From Prunella strophiata (lineage: Eukaryota; Chordata; Aves; Passeriformes; Prunellidae), in assembly GCA_036583965.1 (NCBI GenBank), contig JAZBQD010000030.1, positions 83,084,800 through 83,148,799 on the forward strand: DNA of 64,000 bases, in the 5' to 3' direction. Made by a program: the position numbers and the translations under genes. The notes beneath the pieces are model-generated. The model was not told the DNA's origin. It searched no databases and saw only the letters and a list, made by a program, of their open reading frames with translations. Of the stretch, positions 1 to 13,300 are shown in pieces (position 1 is the first letter of the stretch; the number at the start of each line of letters is the position of its first letter).

Positions 1-2177
<2,177 letters not shown>

Positions 2178-4200
2178 TAGCTTATTATGTAACCTCCCCT
2201 GTAACTCTAAGAGATGCCAGTAGAAAACAAATGACACACTCGATGTTTCTTAATTTTGCCGGAAGCACCTTCAGTCAGGTTTTATCTGTTTCTCTACAGT
2301 CACCATATCTGGAAAGCCCACTGGCTATAGAAAGCAGAAAGGCACATATTAATTGTAAACCTGAAAATCCTGTCCAAAATACAGGCAGTAAGATTGAATG
2401 TGGGTGCTTATGTTGTCTCTTGATGTGTTCATAGTCTATTAAAAAAAAAGCCAGAAGTAACCCTGGTTGGGGAGAGTCAGCCACAGCTAAGATTGTGACC
2501 CAGTACTTTCAGTGATTTCTTCAAGCAGGAATCAGCACTGTAATTGCTACATTTCAAACCAGAGGTACAAAGTGACCTTACATTCTCTTACTTTCTACTT
2601 ATTTTAGGTTTGACTTGTGTTTTCTTTCTTTTCTGCCATAACTTTTATGGTTAGAAATGCTGAAGTATCCTTCCCTTAATAAACCTAACTACACCAGCAA
2701 AAATCCTTATGGAAACCCGGTGGTATCAAAATATTGCTTTCTTTGAACAGGTTACTTCATTTACTCCTGTGGTTTAAACCAGCAAATCAAGTCTTTGCTA
2801 GTGGAAGCTCCATTTCCATAGTTGGAATTTTCTTGTATGTTTAAGCAGAGATAATACTCAAGATTGGTGCACATAGGTAGTGAAGGATAAAAAGTCCCTA
2901 AAATAGAAATAGATCAGAAAAGTGGTGCAGGTGTGTTATGTATCCAGTATCAGTATTTTACCTGCTTCTCTTTTTTATCAACGGTTGAACCTTTTACTTG
3001 ACTTAGGTCTTGGCCCTCACCTTTTTAACTCCTATTACATTATGAAGAATTGAATGAATCTTTCTAGACAAAATAGAGTTAGACTCAGCCTAATATGAAA
3101 CTTCAAATAAGTTTAGAATGTTTTCTCTGTAATTAACTGGTTTTAGCAAAAGGAGGCTTTTGTTTTGCAAGGTATTGACCCAGTATGGAACACTGTAGGT
3201 TTAGGATTCTTTTCACAAGTGGTTACATGTAATAAAAAAATTATCTGAGATATATTTGTTTTCTTCATGTCAAGAAATATCCCCACAAACAAGGTACAAT
3301 AAAAAAGTAAAGGAGATTAGAATTCTTGTAATACTAGTCATGTGTGGAAGTCTTTCTGTCACACTCTAAAAACATTTGGATCTATTCAGGTGAGGATTAT
3401 CTGTCATAGAGTAGTGTATTTGAATAAGTTGGCTTCTTCTTCTGCAAAATACCAGTGTCCACAGCAACATAATAGGATTTGCTCAGCAGGGTTTTCACCA
3501 GTGGCTCATGTGTAGCACACTTCTTCCCTTTCCTTTTCCTTGAAAGCATGTAATATCCGGGGTGAGATTTCCATGATATGAAGCAGCTAAGTTACATAGT
3601 GAAGAATGACTGTCTTAAATTAAGTTGTGGCAAAATACAGGAGATTGTGATCAAAAGTAAGAAAATATCTGAGCTTTATCTCTGCTGATTAAGACCTGTG
3701 CTTTGTGTTGTTCCATCACTTACCTACTTCCTCTTTTATGGCTTCAGAGCATCCCAATGGCATTGGACTCAAGCTGCAGTCCAGGGGCAATGTGGGTTGA
3801 GGCCAGAACTTGGAGTTTTATGTGCCACAAAGCACAGGGTCACTCAGAATAATAGGTGAAATTTTGGAGGGTTGCAGCCAATTACAGAACATCCACAGAA
3901 CAAAGCAGTTCCTCAACACATATACAATTGAGAGTGATCCCAAGGCCACATGGATGTGTGTTCTCTTCTGAACAATGTAGGATTTATCACAGTTTTGAAG
4001 GACTTGACCTTCAGTCATCCAAGGTTCCTCTCTGCTTTAGAGAAAGCACTTTGCTACTGCAGCAGAAGTCTGTCATAGTGGGGGAATGGAACAGTAGCTT
4101 TTTGAAGTACAGCCCATTTTGGGGAATTTTTTTCTTTGGCCAACACACTGAATTTTTTCTACCTTCTTCAGAACAATATACAAGGAAAATGATTAAACAG

Positions 4201-4220
4201 CTTTTTTTTTTTTTTTTTTT
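4201..4220. repeat. poly-T tract
   Basis: An uninterrupted run of about 20 T lies inside intron 4. It may be the tail of an old minus-strand retrocopy or a simple homopolymer; no adjacent element is recognisable. Confidence 0.8.
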
Positions 4221-5722
4221 CATAAGAGACTCCAGAGGAAATAACTATTTTATAGCCTGGGGATCAAAAATAGAGTCTGACTGCTTGTGTGTTTCTCATG
4301 CATAAACCTCTTGCTTTTAGGCAGTACAATGTTAAATGTTATAAGTAACTGGAGCTGAGGAATATATGTATTTTCTCTGAAAGGACTCACATAATTATTA
4401 CTCATATTTGAAACATGATGGATGTTTGCAGGGTGAAAAGGTTAGTTGTGATCCGTCAGACAAGGCAACCATGCTTACTTCTATTCTTTTTGGATGAGTG
4501 TATTTCTGTATCAAGAAATTAAACAGCCAGGACTGTGACCTAGTCATATATGAAGTATCTATATTGCCTTGACTGATTCATACTGTAAAAGTTTTGGGGA
4601 CATAAAATATCCTTCTCTCAGTTATGTATGCAGCACTCACAGCCCATCACAGATGAGGTTCCTATACAATATAGCAGATAATCAAAGGCAATGAGCCCAG
4701 GATATAGCACCAGAGAAGGATAAGAGAATCTATATCCAGAGGAAAGAAAACCAGAATAGGAAATTATAAAAAATTAAAAACATTTCCTTTGTGTGTTGCT
4801 TTGACCCAAATTGGATGTGTGTTTGTTTCTGTATACTGCTTCTTTGTCTGGCTCGTAATCATTCCTCTGTCACTGCCATGATAATGAGTTCTTGAAACCT
4901 TGTTGTCTTGTGTCAGGCACCATAAAAAGTAAACCTGCTCTTCCTGGGAGCATGCACAAGCCTGAGCCATTCATATTTGCTTTTGGTGTGCATTTGTGCA
5001 AATTAAATTTGATTGCTTGAATGTTCATTCAGGAGGGACCTCTGAGTACTAAACTTACTTTGAAAAAATGAGGTAAATTTCTTTCTGTCTATTTCTGGCT
5101 GTATCTTGTTTTCTAGTTCATTTTTCTATAGTGAAAAAATGTTTTTGAGCAAGAATGTGCAGTTTCTGGTACTGGAACTTGTGATGCAAACCCACTAGAA
5201 TATGTGAACAGACCAACATAAAAATGCATTCCTTAAAAGTCACAACACAATTATTAAGTTGAATATAAACTTGCCAGCTGTATAATTTTTTACAATATTG
5301 TAAAATTAATAATTTGTTTTCTGTAAGGCTGGCATTTATAGCTAGTTCTACAACACAATAGTTAAGAGTCTGCTAGTGCATTCCCTTTTGTATCAACTTA
5401 GCTCATGTGGATTCTGCTGCAGGATCCCACATGAGACCAAGGTTAGTGTAGGCGAATCTTCTAAAGCATGGGAGAGAGCCTTCATATCAACAATTTCCAA
5501 GCATGCCTACTTGTTTTACTTTGAACACAGTTATTATTTGACTCAGGAGCAAGATCCTTTCATTGCACAATCAGTATGGCTTTGTTAAGGGCATCATTGC
5601 TTGCTTATCAATAATCACAGATTTAAGAATAAGTTTTCTCCTCTAAGACTGTGTGCTAATCCTAGTTTTATATGCTTAGCTAGAGCTGCTCTTAGTAATC
5701 ATATTGAGGAGACATATAAAAA

Positions 5723-6085
5723 AATCATAGAAAGCTTTGGGTTGGGAAGGACCTTAAAACCATCCTGCCATGGGCAGGGACATCTTTGATTAGATCAGGT
5801 TGCTCAAAGCCCTGTGCAGGCTTCAACACTTACAGGGATGGAGAATCCAGAACTTCTCTGGGCAGCTTGTTCCAGTGCCTCACCACCCTCAAAGTCAAAA
5901 TTTCATCCTAAAAGCTGATCTAAATCTACCACCTTTCAGTTTACAGCCATTCCTTCTTGTCCTACCACTACACATCCTTCTAAAAAGTCCTACTCCAGCT
6001 CTCTTTATTGTCTATCTTTTGGTACTGGAAAGCTGCTATAAGATTCCCCTAGAACCTTCTCTTCTCCAGGCTAAACAACCCAGAT
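5723..6085 (-). mobile_element. CR1 LINE 3' fragment
   Basis: Read on the + strand it starts with AATCATAGAAAGCTTTGGG, followed by the words GGACCTTAAAACCATC, CCTGCCATGGGCAGGGACA, GGTTGCTCAAAGCCC, TTGTTCCAGTGCCTCACCA and CTTCTCCAGGCTAAACAACC. These are the reverse complement of the conserved avian CR1 3' end, so the element lies on the minus strand. It is 5'-truncated, as nearly all CR1 copies are, and has moderate divergence. It lies within intron 4. Confidence 0.9.
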
Positions 6086-7978
6086 GATTAATCATCTCCA
6101 TAGTTAATAGCTCTGTGTCTTACCAGCCTGCCTGAGGTTCCAGAAGGGCATTTGCAAATGTTGGTTGCAGAGAAGATGTTTCTCTAAACTGCAGAGCAGC
6201 TGAGGAGCTGCTGTTTGTACACAGCTCCAGCCCACTGGAATCTGTGTTAACAGAGGAACCAGAGCAATTCCCAGATGCAGCTTGGAGGAAGGCTGACCTC
6301 AGTATCCTCTTGGGATACAATTCTTAGTACCTGAAATCCTGTGGGACTAGCATAAGAGTGTTCAGAGGACAGTCAGAGGAGCCAGTGATGACAAAGACAT
6401 GATCATGTTGTAGGTAAGGCTGGAAAGCACAAAGATCAGGTGTGTGCCTTTCTCACTGGCTGCTGGTAGGAACACAAGTTAGAAGATGTGCTGAGTAACA
6501 GATCCTTGAGCTTTTTTCTCTCCTTCCTCTTTCATTGCCTTTGTGCTCATGCAATTGTCTCTCTCTGTGCAAAGAAATTATAATATTTTCTTACAAAAGA
6601 GCCTTCTCAGTCAGTGAAGGGTGGCCTCTGTTGTCCTGTGAGATAGCAATAATGGTCTTAATCCCTTTCTTTATATATTATGTAGTTATTCATCTAAAAT
6701 AATCCTATATATTAAGGATAAGCATCCCTTCCTTCCTTTTTGAGATTAGCTAGAACATTCTTAATAAAAACATTGGGGTTTTTTCACTGTGAAAGATGTG
6801 AAGAAGGGCACCTAACTACTTTTTTCTCTTGAAACATTGCCCTGGAATATTAAAGCAGTTTACCAGATTAGAAGACTGTAATTTGAGAAGGTTAATGGGT
6901 AGAAGAAAGAACTTCAGAGAAAAAGCATGGAAAAAACATTAACATTGAGGGATCCAGCTTTTAGAGGTACATTTAAGGCATTTTCCCATCTTGTATTTAT
7001 TAGCATAAATTATCCCTAGAATATTATTTGTTTAGGAACAAACTGTGCAACGTCCATGTCTTGTTTATATCAAAAAAGCATCAGTAAGGAATGGAGCTAG
7101 TCAGATTCAGAAGATAATTTATATGAAGCCATTATAAAAACAATGATGCATAATAATGTACATACCCTTGGTGAAGGCTGTGATTCAGAAAAACATCAAA
7201 ATATGCTGCAGATTAATTATGAGCATATGGTTATATCTGTCTGAAGTTAGAACAAATATATAAATCCATTAATTACAAAATGTAGTGACAGTTCTGTGTG
7301 AAGCTGTTAAGGCAGTTGTTCTGGTTGCACATGTTTATTGTTGACTCTCCTGACATACAAGAGGTTGATGAATAATGCTGATTCATCAATAGTGAAATGT
7401 TTTGCAAAACCATCCTTAGGGTGCTAAATGGTTAAATAGACAGAGAAGCAAAAATGTATTTTTATTTGAGGAGAATACTTAAAATTCAATATGGAGCTTC
7501 ACAACAAAATCCTCTTTCAATTTGAAAACCATGGAAGTAAGGTATAAAACAAAGCATTTTGCTGGACTTAAAACTTTTTTCAACATTTCAGGGTTTTTTT
7601 CCTAGACCTGCCACAAAACCAAGAAATCACTTATTCATGCAGCTGCAATCATTTTGACATTTGTAGCACACTATTTTCACTTCATGGTTTCTGTTATAAA
7701 GTCGTATCTTTTAATCTCAGCAAATGTTCATGTAATATTTGCATATGAGGATAGGTCCACTGAACCCCAAAGGGGCTGGTTGCATAAGGGTAATTCACAG
7801 TGAGTTGTTCCACTGAAAGTCACAGTAATTGTTGCTCTATTAGGCTGCTGCTCAGTGTAAAAATATGGACCAGATTCTCAGTTATTGTAAACTATTCTTC
7901 AGAGAAGCTTCACTTTGGAAAATAAACAACCCCATCACCCAAAACCTGGATTACTGGCTGTATGGTAAAACTGTTTGA

Positions 7979-8098
<120 letters not shown>

Positions 8099-9091
8099 TG
8101 AAATCTAGTTTGGATCTAGTTGTTGGTGGTTTTTTTTGGTTTTTTTTTGGCTTGTTTTATAGAACTGTGTAATATTTACACGTGTGTCTCTAAACACTAT
8201 TTGAATCATGTAATTATCACAATTTAGATTTTTTGTTTGCCTGTTTATTTGAATTATTAAAAGATATAAGGAGTCATCCATTTCTAGATAGATGAGTACA
8301 TCCTAGGAAAATGAGGTTAGGACAGAATGAAGTCATTAAGTATTCCTGCCTGACTTGGCAGAGGTAGTGACTGGATACTTATCTTCAACATGAGAGATGA
8401 ATATTTGTATTTTTATCAGATTTATTTTCAAGAGAGCAAACACTGTGATACACTTTTCTTTCAGTATGCTTTATTATATATGGATCATCTTGGTGCAAGA
8501 CCTACCCTGGGCTTTCAGACTGACCCCATTTATGATTTGAAGTTGTGTTACAAAAAGAACAACATTCTCTTTTTCACCTAGTCTTGTCCTAGGATTGCAA
8601 TATTCAGATGTATATTTGCACCTCAGAAGTACCTGGTCCATTTCTGCTACTGGCTGGAAATTGGGGGCCATATACAGAAAATACTGGCATATATTCCATA
8701 TTCAGCTGTAGTCCTTGCACTAGTGGAAGCTAGGGGAAATGATGTAATTCACAATTTGCTGTGAGTGGAAAAGGTCTGCCCCAGTTATGTTTCTCTGTGT
8801 TCATTGAATAATCAACCTTCTTCTGGTGATTATAAGTGTAAATACAATTTGGTTTCAGTGCTAAAGGCATTTGATATCCTAAATCTTGGATAGTGTTTTC
8901 TTCTCACTGTGACCATTAGTGAATAATACATGAGTGATAAAAAAAGGTAAAATAAAAAGAAAGCTGAGTGTTTTGCCTAAAATTCCCAGGCAGACTGTAA
9001 TGGTGTAGTAATTTGGGAGACCTTCCCACGGGCAAAATAGCACACAGCTCTCCAGCTGTACCAATTCTTTTTGTTGTCACAAATGACAAGC

Positions 9092-9097
9092 TGCATG
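9092..9097 (+). promoter_or_regulatory. candidate RBFOX hexamer upstream of exon 6
   Basis: An exact TGCATG ends 55 nt before the exon 6 start. Sites upstream of an exon tend to repress inclusion in the RBFOX model. Function is inferred only from motif and position. Confidence 0.3.
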
Positions 9098-9152
9098 TTT
9101 GAAGCTACGTTTGAGTCTGCTGTTATTTCTGACTCTCTTGCTTTGCTTGCAG

Positions 9153-9290
9153 ATGGCTACACAACTGATGACATAGAGTTCTACTGGAGAGGTGGAGATA
9201 ATGCAGTCACTGGCGTGGAGAGGATTGAACTTCCTCAGTTCTCTATCGTGGAATACAGACTGGTGTCAAAGAATGTTGTCTTTGCCACAG
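9153..9290 (+). CDS. GABRB3: GABRB3 exon 6: loops B and C of the GABA site, GC splice donor
   Basis: The 138-nt exon opens by completing Tyr (T|AT) and encodes [16 protein letters not shown] through VVFATG. The first Tyr corresponds to loop B Tyr157, and the terminal FAT begins loop C (Phe200, Thr202; Tyr205 follows in exon 7). It closes the extracellular domain beta-strands 7-9. The exon must end at ACAG 9290, because only this joins to the next exon as ACA G|GT GCC TAT (Thr-Gly-Ala-Tyr). The following bases are GCAAGT, so the donor is GC rather than GT. Differences from mammalian beta-3 include Asn for Lys in GGDNAV and Tyr for His in VEYRL. Length matches the family exon exactly. Confidence 0.96.
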
Positions 9291-9296
9291 GCAAGT
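9291..9296 (+). promoter_or_regulatory. GABRB3: non-canonical GC 5' splice site
   Basis: The junction reads CAG|GCAAGT. This is the typical GC-AG intron context, with strong pairing to U1 at every position except +2. The only nearby GT (9295) would add 4 nt and shift the frame of exon 7. Confidence 0.85.
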
Positions 9297-9331
9297 ATTG
9301 CCATTTGCACATTTAGTGTTTCGTTTTCTTG

Positions 9332-9337
9332 TGCATG
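9332..9337 (+). promoter_or_regulatory. candidate RBFOX hexamer downstream of exon 6
   Basis: An exact TGCATG begins 42 nt after the end of exon 6, in the window where RBFOX binding typically enhances inclusion. A further TGCATG lies at 9400-9405. Confidence 0.4.
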
Positions 9338-9444
9338 AAAATTACTGTTTTGTTAATAATAATTAACTATTATTACCAGTCACAATATGTAGCCTGAGGT
9401 GCATGTTTGGATAAAGAAATTACATGACAAAGTCTAGAGGTAGG

Positions 9445-9603
9445 AGCCCATGAAAATTCCAGACTTGCATTCAGTACTGCATTCAGCTCCGGGGCCTCCA
9501 GCACGAGAAGGACATGGACCTGTTGGAACAAATCCAGAGGAGGGCTGTGGGATTCACATTCTCTGAACCTGAGAGAAGCAGGGAGAGAAGCAGAGAAAAA
9601 GAA
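9445..9603 (+). mobile_element. CR1 LINE, 5' part of a copy split by an LTR
   Basis: GGGGCCTCCAGCACGAGAAG, GACATGGACCTGTTGGA and CAAATCCAGAGGAGGGC match the part of the avian CR1 3' region that normally precedes the GACCAGGGGGCTGGAGCACC segment found at 9926. The element is in sense orientation with the gene and is interrupted at about 9603. Confidence 0.85.
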
Positions 9604-9900
9604 TGACCAAAACAATTCTTATCTCATTTGCTGCTCCTGTGTTGTGCCAAAGTAGAATGCAATATGGAGATTGTTCACCCAAAGTGACGGTGTTTTGTTT
9701 CCTTGGCCCATCAGGGCCAAGTGCGTGTTGAGACTGTTGGTCAGCAGACAGTCACAAGATTTTGTGCAGTTTAGTTCTTCTTCAGTTTCAGTTTAGATGT
9801 AGTGTAATATAGTATAGAATAATGTAGTATAATAAAGTAATTAATTAGCCTTCTGATAACATGGAGTCTTGCTTATCATTCTTCCCACCTGTCGGGCACA
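9604..9900 (+). mobile_element. solo LTR of an endogenous retrovirus, inserted in a CR1
   Basis: About 300 bp of non-CR1 sequence separates two collinear CR1 halves. It begins near TGACCAAAACAATTC, contains an A/T-rich TAGTATAATATAG-like stretch and an AATAAA at 9831-9836 about 65 bp before its end, and closes near CTGTCGGGCA. This layout is that of a short retroviral LTR in + orientation. The sequence resembles LTRs that I associate with songbird genomes, but I cannot name the family. No internal retroviral gene is present. Exact ends and target-site duplication are unclear. Confidence 0.65.
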
Positions 9901-10336
9901 AATATCACCAACAGTGCCACAAAGGTGACCAGGGGGCTGGAGCACCTCTCCAGTGAAAACAGACTGAGAGAGTTGGGGTTAAACCTGCAGAAGAGAACCT
10001 TCTAGCAGCCTTCCAGCATTTAATGGGGCCAACAAGAGAGGCAGGGAGGGACTTTTTACAAAAAACATGTAGTGATAGCACAAGGGCAAATGGCTTCATA
10101 CTGAACAAGGGTATATTTAGATTAGATATAGGAAGAAATTCTTTACTGTAACAGTGGTGAGGCAGTAGGTTAACCAGAGAAGTTGTAGATGCTCCATCCC
10201 TGGAAGTGTTGAAGGCCAGGTTGGATGGGGCTTTAAGGAGCCTGGTCTAGTCAAAAGTGTCCTTGCCTATGGCAGTGGGGTTGTAACTATGTAGTCTTTA
10301 AGATCCCTTCCAACCCAAACCATTTTGTAATTCTTT
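9901..10336 (+). mobile_element. CR1 LINE, 3' part of the split copy
   Basis: GGGGCTGGAGCACCTCTCCA, GACTGAGAGAGTTGGGG, ATTTAGATTAGATATAGGAA, TTGGATGGGGCTTTAAGGAG and CCCTTCCAACCCAAACCATT follow the CR1 3' consensus order. The copy runs to the usual 3' end and is in sense orientation with GABRB3. Together with 9445-9603 it forms one insertion. Confidence 0.92.
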
Positions 10337-13300
10337 GTCTGCTTGTTTATTTTTTGTGTATGTGCATGATACTTAACTAGACACCTAAATATCTAGGGTC
10401 TAAATAAGTATTAAGTCATTCACCTCTGAATCATAAGTTTAAATGTAACCTACAGGGTAATTGATCATGCATAAATGTGTTTTGGCACGCTAGGTCAAAA
10501 AGCCACCAATTTTATAAACACCTCCTTGCAACTTTTCAGTGCACATTTGTTTTGTTGTTATATAGTGAAGGCAATGCTTTTTGTGTCTTGATTTGCACTG
10601 ATAGATATACAGTACTTTATACATAGCCATCCAGTGCATTTGTAGTCATTGTTAAAGTGCTAAAATTAAATCCCTGCTTGTTTCCTTGAAGATGGAATAA
10701 ACTCCCAGCACTGGATGTTTTTAGATTACAAAGAGCAATTACAGATTACATATTTGGTGTTAGACACCAAAATAGGAAGATATGTGACAAACCAAAGCAA
10801 CACAGAAAGCCATCAGCACATGTGGGGCATTACTTGGTTCATTATTGGGGCCTTCAGATTTTCAGTGCTGTTCAGACCACAGGAGTGTGCTGTTCCATCT
10901 GTCTCAGCACACCAGAACAAATGAAGCACAGCTCAATCATGTTTGTAAGCATCACTTCACCCACTCTTTGGACACAGCATCTGTTTCAAAGTACACAGAA
11001 ACACAAGTTGTATTTCAGAACAAAATGTAAATATTGCTGGGATTCAAATTAGTATGAGGGGGTTTGCCAGCTGCTGCTGCTGTTCTCTTTTACCATTGTG
11101 AATGGAAGATTTTTTTATACAGAGAATCAGTTGCTCTAATCCTATATCCTCTGTCCTGCAGTTAGTGTCACCTTTGGCAGCCAGGGCTTACCTGCCCCTC
11201 CACAGGACTGGATATGCTTTTGTAGGAAGGCTCTTTTAGACAACAATGAAAATACAGAGAATTTACTTGTGGAGTGACTTTTATGACAGCTCAAGGCCAC
11301 CTTTTAGTTCAGTATGAAATATTTCACTAAATGCATGACTTAGTAATGTAGAGATGTAAAAATCAGGAAAAAGAGAAATCCAAAGAGATATGTGACAAAT
11401 ACAGGAGAGACTAAAAACTTGGAGCACATATTTCTGTGACTGACCAAATGTTCAGAATATTAATGATTCTTTCTTAAACAAAACTAGTGGAAGGAATAAA
11501 AAACTCTCATGCTTCAGGATTTAAGACAGCTTGGCATTAGGGAGTCACAGAGAACAGCATGTTTCTTGTGCCATTTTCTGAAACATTTAATTTTTTTCAC
11601 TGATGAAAACACAATACTGAATTTACTATTGCTTTGATACAGGACATTATAAAAATGCTTGATTAATTATGACATTTTATGACAAGCTTTTCCTTGCAGG
11701 GAAACATCACATTTGTTTCTCAAAACCACAATTTTAAATCTAATCTAAAGCATACCAGCAGATCGGATACATAAAGTCAGCAGACACTTTTTCAAGTTTC
11801 TTCTCAAGAGTTTTTTACAGTCCTAGTAATTAGGGCCAGTTTCTACATTTTTTTGGAAAATAAGTTAGGCATGTTTTGGCTTTGAGGTTATTGAAGTCTC
11901 AGGGGGAGATATTAGTTCTTTGAGCTCAATATCTCAGGGAACATTTCAGAGATTTCAGTCCTAGTGTGCTTTGATTGAATAAAACTGAAAGAAGACTTCA
12001 GTCTTCTCATAAACAGCTTTTGGATTAGTTTTTTCTCCTATCCTTCAAGAGAAACTGTGCTGTATAATCTTGTGTAACTTAGGCAAAGGGAAAAATCTGT
12101 TCCCATAGTTACTACTGAGAAGCAATGATAAGCATGGGAAAACCCCCATTGAAAATGACAGAAATCTGGGTGGAGCTGAAAGAGTGCTGGAGGAGCTGCA
12201 TGCCTGTTGAAGTGTAGAATGGAAGTTAAAATTTATCTTGCCAAATTGGCAAAATATGTCTGAAAAAATTATAAAATTCAGTATGGACAAGTTCAAAATA
12301 CAGCATCTGTGCAACTAATTATTCCTTTCCAAATTAAAGATAGATAATTCCAGGTTATGCCAGGGTTCTGTGTGTGGAAATATTGGGGTGGTTGTTGATC
12401 TCAGATTGAACAAGAGCCAATAAGGTCTTCTTTGGGAGAAAAAGAAAAGAAACAAACAAAATTTCAAATCTGATCATAAAAAATAGTCTGATTTACATTG
12501 ATAATGCTTGAACTTTTTGTATTTTTGGTCAAGGGTAACACTCTTGAAGGCAGTAATGGAGCAATAGAAGAGGGTTTATGGAAAATAAGCAAGTGTGAGT
12601 GAAAACCTAGAAAATGGCATACCTGAGATTAGTGGAGAAAGTAATGGTCATGTAGTGGAGAAACCAAGTATGGTCATGTAGTTTAAAAAAGAGAACACTT
12701 GATTGGGAATTAAATAAAACCTTCAGGTGTCTAGAAGGTATCTGTAAAGCCATGTACAATAGCCTGTTCCCTTAATTCGTTATTTTTAAATTGCTATGAA
12801 GAAGAAATACCTGGTTTGACTATCCTTCTCACACCAGCTGAAAGCCATCCAGGATACCATAAGATATTTAAATGGCACTGGATGCCCATGTGTCAGTAAC
12901 TGAATTAAGCCCACAGTCAAATGCTGTCTAATCAGTGCTGTCAATGAAGCCTAAAGAGCTATTCAGCTCTTGAACACCTCTGTTTTCTCAAATGAATGTT
13001 TCAAGACACTCTTCAGTTGCCTAAACATAACAATCTGCTGCTTCTTGAGGTGCTGTAGAAGATCCTGGTTAGCAGTAAGGCTGCTGTTCTGGCATCTTGC
13101 AGCCTTGTGTCCTATGTTCACCATCTACTGCTTCAGTATTGATTACTTAAGTAGTGTTTTGTTCTGCTCTTCTTCAGCCTATCACATCTCAAATGGCTTT
13201 AGACACCTCAGTATAGACAGTTAAATCACACCCTTAGAGTCAGCTGGCTCTAAGTCTAGATCTCCATGGTTTCCACTAACAGCTCATGCTCCATGCATGA

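Noticed and set aside
3856..4305. 149-codon plus-strand frame in intron 4
   Set aside because: It crosses a T20 run and has no family resemblance or flanking splice context.
9295..9296. Canonical GT at 9295 as the exon 6 donor
   Set aside because: It would add 4 nt, put exon 7 out of frame and remove the universally conserved Thr-Gly-Ala-Tyr of loop C.
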